Below are positions 52,732 through 61,765 of a DNA stretch of 64,000 nucleotides, one piece after another. How positions within the stretch are numbered: position 1 is the first letter of the stretch; every line of letters starts with the position of its first letter. The stretch is from the NCBI RefSeq assembly GCF_017874035.1, contig NZ_JAGGKV010000006.1, forward strand, positions 124,001 to 188,000. Reading direction: 5' to 3'. The stretch comes from Paenibacillus aceris. GTDB taxonomy: Bacteria; Bacillota; Bacilli; Paenibacillales; NBRC-103111. Below the pieces are notes generated by a model. That model was given only the letters and a program-made list of their open reading frames with translations. It was not told the origin of the DNA and searched no databases. The position numbers and the translations under genes are program-made.

Positions 52732-53478
52732 TTATTCAATAATCAATGCATAAACGATACCGGGACCATGCACGCCAATGGTCAAATCGTTCTCGATATC
52801 CGCCGACCGGCTCGGACCGGAGATGAAATGGATGCCTGCCGGCCGCTCACCTAAGGCAAGCTCGTCGAAAGGCCGCAGAACCTCGCCCAGCTTCGTCCGG
52901 AGACGCTCCACGGGGATAATCGCGATGAACGTCGTCGGCAGCAAGCTGACGCTCCGCCCTCTCGTTGCATCTGAAGTGACCACCAGCGAGCCGGTGTAAG
53001 CCACGGCATGCTCGACAGCCACGATGCCAATATCTGCGCCGGCCGCTTTCGCGACTAGCTCGTCCTTGGCCTTAGGGGATGCCCCCTCCGCGTTCCACAC
53101 CGTGATGTTTGTGTCTGTCTGAGCAGCCAAGCTCGAACGCAGCGTCTCCAGCTCCGCCTGATCCTGCATGATCAGGTGTTTTGCCTGCGTTTTTACGATA
53201 AAATCAGCAATAAAAGCTTCCGCTTCCGCCATGCCTGACAGGCGCTTGGTGTGTCCGCCCGCTTTCTGCCAGTTCGTCATGAACAGCTGAATACGCTCCT
53301 CTAGCGGGAGGTCAACTCCCTCCCAAAATTCAGGAGCACCCTTCATCGGGTGCGCTGGGGCAGTCTGCAGTGGCTTCGCTCTGCCTAGGCGTGTCGAAAT
53401 ATTTGCGAAGAAAGCCTCTTGCTTCTTCAGGGCTTCCTCATGCAGTTGCTTAAGAAATGCGGCATCTGATTTAGCCAT
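52732..53478 (-). CDS. lutC: lactate utilization protein LutC
   Basis: 248 residues, LUD domain. Conserved EHAVAYTGSLVV and PTTFIAIIPVERL segments and a SGPSRSADIENDLTIGVHGP ending are typical of LutC/YkgG. It is the small subunit of the L-lactate oxidising complex. The gene overlaps the end of lutB by 8 bp and is last in the operon. Confidence 0.9.
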   Translation of the reverse strand: MAKSDAAFLKQLHEEALKKQEAFFANISTRLGRAKPLQTAPAHPMKGAPEFWEGVDLPLEERIQLFMTNWQKAGGHTKRLSGMAEAEAFIADFIVKTQAKHLIMQDQAELETLRSSLAAQTDTNITVWNAEGASPKAKDELVAKAAGADIGIVAVEHAVAYTGSLVVTSDATRGRSVSLLPTTFIAIIPVERLRTKLGEVLRPFDELALGERPAGIHFISGPSRSADIENDLTIGVHGPGIVYALIIE

Positions 53479-54994
53479 GATGATGTCCTCCCCCGCCGTT
53501 ATTGCGATCCGCCACGAGCTTCTCCATGCGCGCTTTCATAACAGCGTCAAGCTCAGGGAAGGTACCCTCTAGCTCCTGTTCGATGTCTTTCCACGATTCA
53601 CGGAACGTCTTCTTCGCCATGCTCGGCGCGTAACGATACGAATTCCAGCCTTTGAGAGGCCCGATCCGCGCTTTAATATGACCGTCTCGAACGAGCAGCT
53701 TCTGCCCGACGCGACCAAGCTTAATAAGCGCCTTCACACGCTTCGCATCCGACATAAGGAAATTAAAGCCCTTCATGCCCATTTTCTCGGCAAAATCCGT
53801 CGATCCGCGCTCTACTTTGCGTTGGCGAAGGTATACAAGCATATCATGCAGCGGAATTTTCACCGGGCACGCCTCATAGCAAGCCCCGCAGAGGCTGGAG
53901 GCGTTCGCGATGTCGTCCCACTGGTCGACATTTTTGTTCAAAGCCGGCGTCAACACGGCGCCAATCGGTCCGCTATACACGCCTCCGTAGGCATGACCGC
54001 CAATATGGCGGTACACCGGACAGGCGTTCAAGCAAGCACCGCAGCGAATGCAATTCAGCAATTCCTGGAACTCTGGATCGCCGAGCTGCAGGGAGCGCCC
54101 GTTATCGAGGATGATGATGTGCATCTCCTCAGGGCCGTCGCCGTCCTGTTTGCGCTGCGGACCGGAAATGACGGACATGTACACGGTCAGCTTCTGTCCG
54201 GTAGCGGAACGAGGCAGCAATGTCGCCATGACTTCGAGATCATCCAATGTAGGAATAATACGTTCCATCCCCATATACGTAATCTGTGTCTTAGGGATGG
54301 TGCTTACCATCCGCGCATTTCCTTCATTTTCAAAAAGCACCATTGAGCCTGTTTCAGCTATGGCAAAATTACAGCCCGTCATCCCAATGTCGGCTTCAAG
54401 GAATTTCTCGCGCAGCTTCCTGCGCACATACCCGGCCAAAATCCCGGTATCCGGCTCTAATTTTTCCCCTGCGTCCTCGGAGAGAAGATCTGCGATCTGA
54501 TACCGGTTTTTGTGAATCGCCGGAATAATGATATGCGAAGGCGTTTCGCCGGCAAGTTGAATGATATATTCACCGAGATCCGTCTCAATTGCCTCGACTC
54601 CGATTTGCTCCAGCGCATGGTTAATATGCAGTTCCTCGGACACCATCGACTTGGACTTCACGACGCTCTTCGCTTTTTTGTGCTCGGCAATCTGCATCGT
54701 CAAGCGGACAGCATCAGCCGCATCAGCTGCGAAATGAACGTGCACCCCTTGCGCCCTTGCATTTTCAACAAATTTGCCAAGATAATAGTCGAGGTGCGCA
54801 ATCGTATGCAGCCGAATTTCTCGTCCGCGTTCACGCCACTCTTCCCAATTGCCATGCTCGGCGGTCGCAGCCAGCTTCCCGTTCTTCAGGCGCTCCGTTG
54901 TGAATTTCACCGCATTGCGCAGGAAGTCGTTGTTCAGCGCGATCTTGGATCGATCCTTCACCGTACCGCTTGGTTTATGCTCGCTCATGGGCAA
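53471..54994 (-). CDS. lutB: lactate utilization iron-sulfur protein LutB
   Basis: 507 residues. An LUD domain (about 60-310; KSKSMVSEELHINHALE) is followed by two 4Fe-4S motifs: CIRCGACLNACPVYR near 318-332 and CGACYEACPVKIP near 370-382. The C-terminus ends in a GGGGHHH tail. LutB carries electrons for oxidation of L-lactate. Start TTG 54994 (AGGGAG 6 nt upstream) with an ATG at 54988 as alternative. It overlaps the lutA end. Confidence 0.9.
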   Translation of the reverse strand: MPMSEHKPSGTVKDRSKIALNNDFLRNAVKFTTERLKNGKLAATAEHGNWEEWRERGREIRLHTIAHLDYYLGKFVENARAQGVHVHFAADAADAVRLTMQIAEHKKAKSVVKSKSMVSEELHINHALEQIGVEAIETDLGEYIIQLAGETPSHIIIPAIHKNRYQIADLLSEDAGEKLEPDTGILAGYVRRKLREKFLEADIGMTGCNFAIAETGSMVLFENEGNARMVSTIPKTQITYMGMERIIPTLDDLEVMATLLPRSATGQKLTVYMSVISGPQRKQDGDGPEEMHIIILDNGRSLQLGDPEFQELLNCIRCGACLNACPVYRHIGGHAYGGVYSGPIGAVLTPALNKNVDQWDDIANASSLCGACYEACPVKIPLHDMLVYLRQRKVERGSTDFAEKMGMKGFNFLMSDAKRVKALIKLGRVGQKLLVRDGHIKARIGPLKGWNSYRYAPSMAKKTFRESWKDIEQELEGTFPELDAVMKARMEKLVADRNNGGGGHHHG

Positions 54995-55718
54995 GTTTCA
55001 CTCCCTCAGCCAATAATTCCGCCAGATGCATCACCTTCACAGGTTTCCCACGGTAGGACAAATTACCGGCAATATTCATTAAACAGCCCATGTCAAGTCC
55101 AACGAGCACTTCGGCTTCCGTCTCGAGCACGTGGTCGGATTTCTCCGAAACCATCGCACCGGAAATATCGCACATTTTCACCGCAAAAGTACCGCCAAAC
55201 CCGCAGCAATCCTCTGCATGAGGAAGCGGCAGCAGTTCCATGCCCCGAACATTTTGCATCAGCTGCATCGGTTCAGCTTTAACGCCCAAAAGCCTGCTGC
55301 CGTGGCAGGAAGGATGGTAAGTCACTTTGTGCGGGAATACAGCTCCCACATCTGTGACCCCTAACACTTGTACGAGGAACTGTGTGAATTCATAGGTCTT
55401 CTCTACGAGACGATTGGCTCGAGCTAAATTAGTAGGATCATTTTCAAAGAGCTTCGGATAATAATGATGAATCATACTTGTACAGGAACCCGAAGGCGAA
55501 ATGACAAAATCGCTGTCTTCAAAAGCTTCCAGCAGAGTCAAAGCGGAGCCCCGTGCCTCATCCCAATAACCGCTATTAAAGGCGGGCTGGCCGCAGCACG
55601 TTTGTTTCGCCGGGAAGTCCAGCTTGACTCCGTATTTTGCAAGTAAATGAACGATAGACTCGCCAACCTTGGGATATACCAGATCGCTGAGGCACGTAAT
55701 GAACATCGATACTTTCAT
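54975..55718 (-). CDS. lutA: lactate utilization protein LutA
   Basis: 247 residues with two CCG (cysteine-rich) domains: CLSDLVYPKVGES, KQTCCGQPAFNSG, then HPSCHGSRLLG and EDCCGFGGTFA. These bind Fe-S clusters in LutA/GlpC-type oxidoreductases. ATG 55718 is chosen over an upstream GTG-free extension by family N-terminus (MKVSMFITC). It starts 110 bp after rhaR on the same strand, with no strong terminator in the gap, so read-through from the rha genes is possible. Confidence 0.9.
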   Translation of the reverse strand: MKVSMFITCLSDLVYPKVGESIVHLLAKYGVKLDFPAKQTCCGQPAFNSGYWDEARGSALTLLEAFEDSDFVISPSGSCTSMIHHYYPKLFENDPTNLARANRLVEKTYEFTQFLVQVLGVTDVGAVFPHKVTYHPSCHGSRLLGVKAEPMQLMQNVRGMELLPLPHAEDCCGFGGTFAVKMCDISGAMVSEKSDHVLETEAEVLVGLDMGCLMNIAGNLSYRGKPVKVMHLAELLAEGVKLAHERA

Positions 55719-55828
55719 GTTGCAGCTAACTCCCTTCCTGAATCGTTCCCTCCACAGAGGCATTTGGCTATATAAAAAACCATCCTCAGTACGAGAGAAC
55801 ATACTGGTGATGGAAGGAACAATGTCGA

Positions 55829-56596
55829 TTACTCTTTATCTAATTGAATGACGTGCACACCTTTTTCACGAATCCGGTCCACGTCTTCCTTATTCGTTTG
55901 TCCGTCTGTAATGACATGCTTAATTTCGGGCCAAGCCGCCACTTGCGTTAAAGATTGCATACCGAATTTGCTATGATCGGCCAGCAGGTACGTTTCGTCG
56001 GCAATCGAGATCATTTTGCGCTTAATAAGCGCTTGAAGCTCGTTCGACTCGCTGATGCCGCGCTGAATATGAACCCCTTTGCAGGAGAGGAAAAGCTTAT
56101 GAACGTGGTACATGTCCAGCGATCTCTCCGCCAGTGGTCCTACATAGGACAACGATTTAGGCGAGAGAAGTCCTCCGGTTGAGATCACTTGGATCTTCTC
56201 TTTGCCGCTAACCTCAAGGGCAACTTTCATCGAATTCGTCAGGATGGTCAGAGGCATATCCGGAATCAATCTGGCCATATACCAAGCCGTTGTACTCGCG
56301 TCCAAAATGATTCTGTCACCCTCACGAATATGCGATACCGCTTCCTTCGCAATACTGTTTTTGAAATCGGCATGCGCCGTTTCCCTTTCCAGGAAAGGGA
56401 CTTCCGACTGCGCTTCCTTCACGCTAACGGCTCCGCCATGGCTGCGCATCAGCTTGCCTTCGCTTTCCAACCGATCCAAATCTCTTCGAATCGTTTCTTC
56501 CGTTACTTGACACAGCTCGCTGAGCTCCGTCACGCGAATGCTTCCTCTTTCATTAACTAACTGAACGATTCTCTGCCATCTTTCCGCTACCAGCAT
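55829..56596 (-). CDS. rhaR: DeoR-family rhamnose-cluster regulator
   Basis: 255 residues. N-terminal DeoR winged helix (about 3-60; VTELSELCQVTEETIRRDLD) and a C-terminal sugar-phosphate-sensing domain (DASTTAWYMARLI, ILTNSMKVALEV, STGGLLSPKSLSYVGPLAE). It resembles B. subtilis RhaR/YulB, the DeoR-type regulator of rha genes. It follows rhaB by 9 bp. Repeats TGTTTGTTTTTGA before rhaEW are candidate operators. Confidence 0.85.
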   Translation of the reverse strand: MLVAERWQRIVQLVNERGSIRVTELSELCQVTEETIRRDLDRLESEGKLMRSHGGAVSVKEAQSEVPFLERETAHADFKNSIAKEAVSHIREGDRIILDASTTAWYMARLIPDMPLTILTNSMKVALEVSGKEKIQVISTGGLLSPKSLSYVGPLAERSLDMYHVHKLFLSCKGVHIQRGISESNELQALIKRKMISIADETYLLADHSKFGMQSLTQVAAWPEIKHVITDGQTNKEDVDRIREKGVHVIQLDKE

Positions 56597-56605
56597 CGTC
56601 TTCCC

Positions 56606-58105
56606 TCATTTCATCCTCGATCGGGACGCCACCTGACAAAATGTTGCATACGCCTCCTGCCAACCCGCGCCATCCTCGGGGATGTACGTTTTGACCGGGA
56701 ACGAATTCCGAATCAGCTTCCTGGCTTCGCGTAAATTCGCGATATACCCTAATGCTATCCATTGTACTACAAGGTTTCCTAAGGCACTACCCTCGACAGG
56801 ACCTGCCCAAACCTCGCGCCCTGTAGCACTCGCAGTAAATTGACAGAGCAGCTCATTTTGAATGCCGCCGCCAACGATATGAAGTCCAGGGTACGTTTTC
56901 CCCGTGAGCTGTTCGGTCCGCTCCAGGACAAACCGGTATTTGAGAGCTAAGCTTTCCAAAATACAACGTACGATCTCACCTTCAGACTGCGGCTCCGTCT
57001 GCTGCGTTTCCCGGCAATACTGCTGAATTTGCTTCGGCATATGCTGAGGATTCAGGAACATATCGTCATCCGGATCGATGAACGATTGGAACGGCTTCGC
57101 CTGTTCAGCAAGCTTGACAAGAGCGGCAAAACTGAGGTTTTTGCCTTCCTTATCCCACGTCCGTTTGCACTCTTGGATCAACCACAAGCCCATAATGTTC
57201 TTCAGTAAACGGTTCGTGCCATACACGCCGCCTTCGTTCGTGAAGTTCCACGCTAAAGCCTTTTCGGTTAGGACTGGCTCCATCGTTTCAGTGCCCAATA
57301 AAGACCAAGTGCCGCAGCTTAAAAAAGCAAAGTCATCGTCTAGCGCAGGAACCGCAACAACGGCAGAAGCCGTATCATGCTCGCCAACGGCTATGACAGG
57401 GATGGAAGCAACATCAAGCTCCTCGCAGATGTCTTGGGTTAATGAGCCTAGACGTGTGCCCGAAGGAACCGGCTCCAGTAACAAATCGCCTGGAAGATCC
57501 AGCTGTTCCAGAAGGTCTGCATCCCACGTCTTTGTTGTCGCATTCAAGAGCTGTGTCGTCGTAGAGTTCGTGTACTCGCTATGTTTCTCGCCAGTTAAGA
57601 AGTAGCGGAGCAAATCAGGAATCATCAAAAGCGTTTCAGCACGCTCAAGCAGTTCCGGATTTCGCTCTTTGATCGCAGCCAATTGAAAAATGGAGTTGAA
57701 TTGCAGAAATTGTAGTCCCGTTTTGGCATAAAGCTTTTCGCGACCTACGGTTGCGAACACTTTCTCCATGACATGGTCGGTCTGGTGATCGCGATAATGG
57801 TATGGATTCCCAAGCAACTCGCCATTCTTGGAGAGAAGACCGAAATCTACCGCCCAGGAATCGATGGCCAAACTTTCGATATCCGTATAGCCCAAATGCT
57901 TTGTCTGTAAAATACCTTGCTTCAATTCATGAAACAATCTCAAAATGTCCCAGTGAAGGCGGCCCGCCACCCTCACCGGATCATTCGAAAAGCGGTGAAT
58001 TACCTCGATCGTCACTTGGCCCGCTTCAGAATCAAGGCGTCCGACGATCGCTCTGCCGCTGCTTGCTCCCAAATCAAAGGCCAGAACGCTTGAGGGTTTA
58101 CTCAC
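56606..58105 (-). CDS. rhaB: rhamnulokinase
   Basis: 499 residues, FGGY kinase. N-terminal LAFDLGASSGRAIVGRLD, then AIDSWAVDFGLLS (catalytic region), FLSCGTWSLLG and a C-terminal GGGIQNELLCQ. It phosphorylates L-rhamnulose at C1. GTG start at 58105 overlaps the rhaA stop by 4 bp (GTGA), so the two are translationally coupled. Confidence 0.95.
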   Translation of the reverse strand: MSKPSSVLAFDLGASSGRAIVGRLDSEAGQVTIEVIHRFSNDPVRVAGRLHWDILRLFHELKQGILQTKHLGYTDIESLAIDSWAVDFGLLSKNGELLGNPYHYRDHQTDHVMEKVFATVGREKLYAKTGLQFLQFNSIFQLAAIKERNPELLERAETLLMIPDLLRYFLTGEKHSEYTNSTTTQLLNATTKTWDADLLEQLDLPGDLLLEPVPSGTRLGSLTQDICEELDVASIPVIAVGEHDTASAVVAVPALDDDFAFLSCGTWSLLGTETMEPVLTEKALAWNFTNEGGVYGTNRLLKNIMGLWLIQECKRTWDKEGKNLSFAALVKLAEQAKPFQSFIDPDDDMFLNPQHMPKQIQQYCRETQQTEPQSEGEIVRCILESLALKYRFVLERTEQLTGKTYPGLHIVGGGIQNELLCQFTASATGREVWAGPVEGSALGNLVVQWIALGYIANLREARKLIRNSFPVKTYIPEDGAGWQEAYATFCQVASRSRMK

Positions 58106-59322
58106 CAGCTCGCACCGCCTTTGCCGCGAACATTAATGCTTTCGTCGTAGCCGCTTTCTAAGTAAGCTTTCATCGGGTCCACAGGTACGCCGATTTCTTC
58201 ACGAACCGCATGCAGCAGCGGTGTCACGTCGAATTCAAAAGCTTTACGAACCGCGTCTTCCGCACCAAGAACGTCTTGACGCTCTTGAGCGTCTTTTACT
58301 TCGTCCAGGTTGATCAACAGCGCTTTTGCGTACTGAGTTTGAACGTTTAGCACAGAACGCAGCATCGCAGGAATTTTACGCTCAATATTGTGGCTTTGGT
58401 CGATCATGTACGCAATATTGTTTGCTGCTTGACGAATTTGCGGGTTTTTATCGTTTGATGCATCAAGGATTTGGTAGAAAATCAAGAACAATTCGTAAGG
58501 ATTTACGGATCCTACAATTAAGTCATCATCCCCATATTTGCGAGAGTTGAAGTGGAAGCCGCCGAGTTTATTTTCATCTAATAAGTAAGTCACGATATGC
58601 TCAATGTTTGTACCTTGCGGGTGGTGGCCAGTGTCTACAAGCACTTCCGCTTGAGGACCTAATTTGTTGGCCATATTGAACGCCATGCCCCAGTCAGCCA
58701 AATCCGTGTGGTAGAAGGCAGGCTCATAGAACTTGTATTCAATCAACATGCGCATGCTTGGAGTCATAGCGTCGTACATTTCTTTGAGCGCTTCATACAT
58801 CCAAGTTTTGCGTGCACGAATATCCACTTGCCCCGGGTAGTTGGAACCGTCAGCGAACCATAGGCTCAAAATGTCAGAACCCACTGTTTTGGCGATGTCC
58901 ACACACTCCAGCAAGTGATCCGTCGCTTTGCGGCGAATCGCTGCGTTCGAATTCGTCACGCTGCCGAAGATATAGTCATCCTCTTGAAAAAGGTTAGGGT
59001 TCACTGCTCCGATGGAAACGCCTAGATCAGCCGCATGCTGCTTCAGCTTCGCATAATCGTCCACTTTATCCCAAGGAATATGGATCGCAACCGACGGGCA
59101 TACACCCGTCAGCTTATGAACCTGTGCTGCATCCTCGAACTTCTCGAAAGGATTGCGCGGCACGCCGTTTTGCTTGAACACTTTGAAGCGAGTCCCGGAA
59201 TCCCCGTAGCCCCAGGATGGAGTTTCTACTTTGAGGGCTTTCAGCTTGGCTTTTACGGCAGCCAGATCAATACCTCTATTTGCTTGCTGTTCTTCAAACA
59301 GCGCATATGCTTTATCGCTCAT
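58102..59322 (-). CDS. rhaA: L-rhamnose isomerase, RhaI type
   Basis: 406 residues of the Pseudomonas stutzeri-like RhaI branch, not the E. coli-type RhaA found in B. subtilis. TIM-barrel metal-site regions are visible: IHIPWDKVDDYAK, LSLWFADGSNYPGQ, IEYKFYEP, VDTGHHPQGTNIE and GGFHFNSRKYGDDD. It converts L-rhamnose to L-rhamnulose. AAAGGAGG lies 10 nt before the ATG. It is 33 bp after rhaEW. Confidence 0.9.
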   Translation of the reverse strand: MSDKAYALFEEQQANRGIDLAAVKAKLKALKVETPSWGYGDSGTRFKVFKQNGVPRNPFEKFEDAAQVHKLTGVCPSVAIHIPWDKVDDYAKLKQHAADLGVSIGAVNPNLFQEDDYIFGSVTNSNAAIRRKATDHLLECVDIAKTVGSDILSLWFADGSNYPGQVDIRARKTWMYEALKEMYDAMTPSMRMLIEYKFYEPAFYHTDLADWGMAFNMANKLGPQAEVLVDTGHHPQGTNIEHIVTYLLDENKLGGFHFNSRKYGDDDLIVGSVNPYELFLIFYQILDASNDKNPQIRQAANNIAYMIDQSHNIERKIPAMLRSVLNVQTQYAKALLINLDEVKDAQERQDVLGAEDAVRKAFEFDVTPLLHAVREEIGVPVDPMKAYLESGYDESINVRGKGGASW

Positions 59323-59355
59323 CGGATAATAGCCTCCTTTTGGATATGGAACGGA

Positions 59356-61425
59356 TTAGCGGGTGAATGCAGCCGGAACGCCGCCGTCAACTGTGAGCAT
59401 GCAGCCAGTCGTTTTCTCTGCTTTGGAAGAAGCGAAGTACACGATAGCTTCCGCAACGTCTTTCGGGAAAATATTAACAAGCAGTGTCGTTCTCTTACGG
59501 TAGTGCTCTTCCAGTTGATCCGGTTCAATGCCATAAGCAGCAGCGCGCTCATTGCGCCAGTTGGAATTCCAGATCGCGGAACCTTGCAGAATTGCATCCG
59601 GCAATACGGAGTTCACGCGAATACCGTACTCGCCGCCCTCGGCTGCGATACAACGTGCCAAGTGAATTTCAGCCGCTTTTGCTGTTGAGTAAGCAGAAGC
59701 ATTTTTACCTGCGAATACGGAGTTTTTGGAGCCAACGAATACCATGCTTCCGCCAACGTTTTGTTTTTTCATAATTTTAAACGCTTCTCTAGCTACCAAG
59801 AAATATCCTGTGCTGAGCACGTTCATGTTCAAGTTCCACTCTTTGAGGGAAGTTTCATCAAAAGGACTCGACGTCGCAAGGCCCGCGTTATTCACGATAA
59901 TGTCAATACCGCCGTAGCTGAGAATCGAATCGCGATATGCGGCTTCCACTTCTTCTTCCTTCGTTACGTCCATTTTCACGGCAATAGCTCTGTTCTCGCC
60001 ATATTGCTCGTTCAGCTCAGCCGCTAATTTCTGTGCACCTTCAAGATTCAGGTCTGCCAGCACGACGTGCGCGCCGTCTTTGAGGAATTGACGAGCTGTT
60101 ACGCTTCCGATTCCGCCTGCGCCGCCTGTGATGAAAGCGATTTTGCGGGAGAATTCCGCTTCTGCAGGAGCAAGCGTCAATTTATATAGTTCAAGTGGCC
60201 AGTATTCCACGTTGTAAGACTCGTTTTCGCTTAAGGAAACGAACGTTCCAAGAGCTGTTGCGCCTCTCATTACGGAGATTGCACGGTGATAAAGCGCGCC
60301 GCTTACTTGCGCCATTGCCCAGCTTTTGCCAGTGTTAATCATCCCGATTCCCGGAATCAAAATAACGCGAGGAGCCGTTTCGAAAATCACGTCGCCTTCA
60401 TTTTTGTTACGCTCAAAGTAGGCTTTGTACTCTTCTTTGTATGCTGCGATGCCTGCTTGCAGTGCCTCTGTCAAGGAAACCGCATCACGGGTGTTCGGAT
60501 TCCAGTCGATGTACAGCGGCTTCATTTTTGTATGAACCAAGTGATCCGGGCATGCTGCGCCTACTTGGGATAGTACAGCTGCATCTTTGCTGTTTACGAA
60601 CTTCAATACATCGTCAGCGCTGTCGACTGTAAGGATCATTTTCTTCTCTTGGCTTACAGCACCGCGAACGATAGGCAGCACTTGCGCCAAAATATCGTTG
60701 CGCTCGGAATCGGAAAGAGACTCGTATTTGGAGCCGCCATACAGGTTACCTTCATTGACACGCGCTTCGATAAAGCTTTCAGCTTCATTGATGATCGCAA
60801 GCGTTTTGAGGTAGCTCTCTTCGGATGTTTCGCCCCATGTAACCAAACCATGCTTCTCCATCAGCACTAGCTCGGCTTTCGGGTTGTTTCTTACGCCTTC
60901 AGCGATCATTTTGGAAAGTGTGAAACCAGGACGTACATAAGGTACCCATACAAAACGGTCGCCATAAATTTCTTTCGCCAGTTCACGGCCGTTATGAGCG
61001 CAGCATAGCGAGATAATCGCATCCGGATGCGTGTGATCCACATGTTTGAAAGGCAAGAACGCATGTAAAAGCGTCTCAATCGAAGCACGCGGGTGCTTGC
61101 TGTCGATCATGCAGTTTACAAGGTAAGCGACCATTTCTTCATCGGACATTTCGTCTCTTTCGTACAAAGGACGAATATCTTCCATGCGAAGACCTGTGAA
61201 ATTCTTTGCTTTCATCGTCGCAAGGTCGGAACCGCTTCCTTTGACCCACATCACTTCAACGTCACGGCCGCGGAAATCCTTCTCGATTGTTTTGTAAGAA
61301 GTATTGCCTCCGCCCCAGTTAGCAACTGCGCGATCTGTCCCTAGTAAGTTGGAACGGTATACCAATTCCTCTACGCCTTTTGATACGTTACTTGCCTTTT
61401 CTGCTTCCCACAAATTCGCAACCAT
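59356..61425 (-). CDS. rhaEW: bifunctional rhamnulose-1-phosphate aldolase / lactaldehyde dehydrogenase
   Basis: 689 residues. The N-terminal class II aldolase-like part (about 1-430; NWGGGNTSY, VKGSGSDL, KHVDHTHPDA zinc site) is fused to a C-terminal SDR dehydrogenase (about 435-689; FITGGAGGIG NAD motif and SAYSTAKAAE active-site YxxxK). As in B. subtilis RhaEW, it should split rhamnulose 1-phosphate into dihydroxyacetone phosphate and L-lactaldehyde, then oxidise the aldehyde to L-lactate. AGGAGG lies 5 nt before the ATG. It is first in the rha operon. Confidence 0.95.
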   Translation of the reverse strand: MVANLWEAEKASNVSKGVEELVYRSNLLGTDRAVANWGGGNTSYKTIEKDFRGRDVEVMWVKGSGSDLATMKAKNFTGLRMEDIRPLYERDEMSDEEMVAYLVNCMIDSKHPRASIETLLHAFLPFKHVDHTHPDAIISLCCAHNGRELAKEIYGDRFVWVPYVRPGFTLSKMIAEGVRNNPKAELVLMEKHGLVTWGETSEESYLKTLAIINEAESFIEARVNEGNLYGGSKYESLSDSERNDILAQVLPIVRGAVSQEKKMILTVDSADDVLKFVNSKDAAVLSQVGAACPDHLVHTKMKPLYIDWNPNTRDAVSLTEALQAGIAAYKEEYKAYFERNKNEGDVIFETAPRVILIPGIGMINTGKSWAMAQVSGALYHRAISVMRGATALGTFVSLSENESYNVEYWPLELYKLTLAPAEAEFSRKIAFITGGAGGIGSVTARQFLKDGAHVVLADLNLEGAQKLAAELNEQYGENRAIAVKMDVTKEEEVEAAYRDSILSYGGIDIIVNNAGLATSSPFDETSLKEWNLNMNVLSTGYFLVAREAFKIMKKQNVGGSMVFVGSKNSVFAGKNASAYSTAKAAEIHLARCIAAEGGEYGIRVNSVLPDAILQGSAIWNSNWRNERAAAYGIEPDQLEEHYRKRTTLLVNIFPKDVAEAIVYFASSKAEKTTGCMLTVDGGVPAAFTR

Positions 61426-61494
61426 AAGTACCTCCTAATTATAGGGATCTTCGAGCAGCGGCCCAAAGTCTCCTTGTTACATCCCATGAGTATG

Positions 61495-61542
61495 TGTTTG
61501 TTTTTGATGGGTTTATCTTATCACATCTTTGTTTGTTTTTGA
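61495..61542 (-). promoter_or_regulatory. candidate RhaR operators
   Basis: TGTTTGTTTTTGA occurs at 61495-61507 and 61530-61542, a 35-bp period, just upstream of rhaEW (minus strand TCAAAAACAAACA). Direct repeats in A/T-rich DNA are typical DeoR-family operators. Assignment to RhaR is inference. Confidence 0.6.
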
Positions 61543-61582
61543 ATAATTATTTTTATTTTTGTTTTTCTGCGGTAAAAGGAAG

Positions 61583-61616
61583 ACAAAAACACCTCCATCG
61601 GGGTAATGGAGGTGTG
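61583..61616 (-). terminator. terminator of the EamA gene
   Basis: CACCTCCAT (61590-61598) pairs with ATGGAGGTG (61606-61614); the minus transcript ends in TTTTTGT. It separates the EamA unit from the rha promoter. The space from here to 61765 holds no supported gene. Confidence 0.75.
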
Positions 61617-61765
61617 GGAATTCCGGCGATTATTGCGGGATTGGCTCAAATTTCACTCTTTAACGCGCTGTAGAACATGCTTATCGGTGCCGGGTGGGGG
61701 GGATTCCAAGTAATGTGGCTCCAACCGGCCATGCGAGGTGCGGTTCCGCTTTTGTTTTAGCACCA

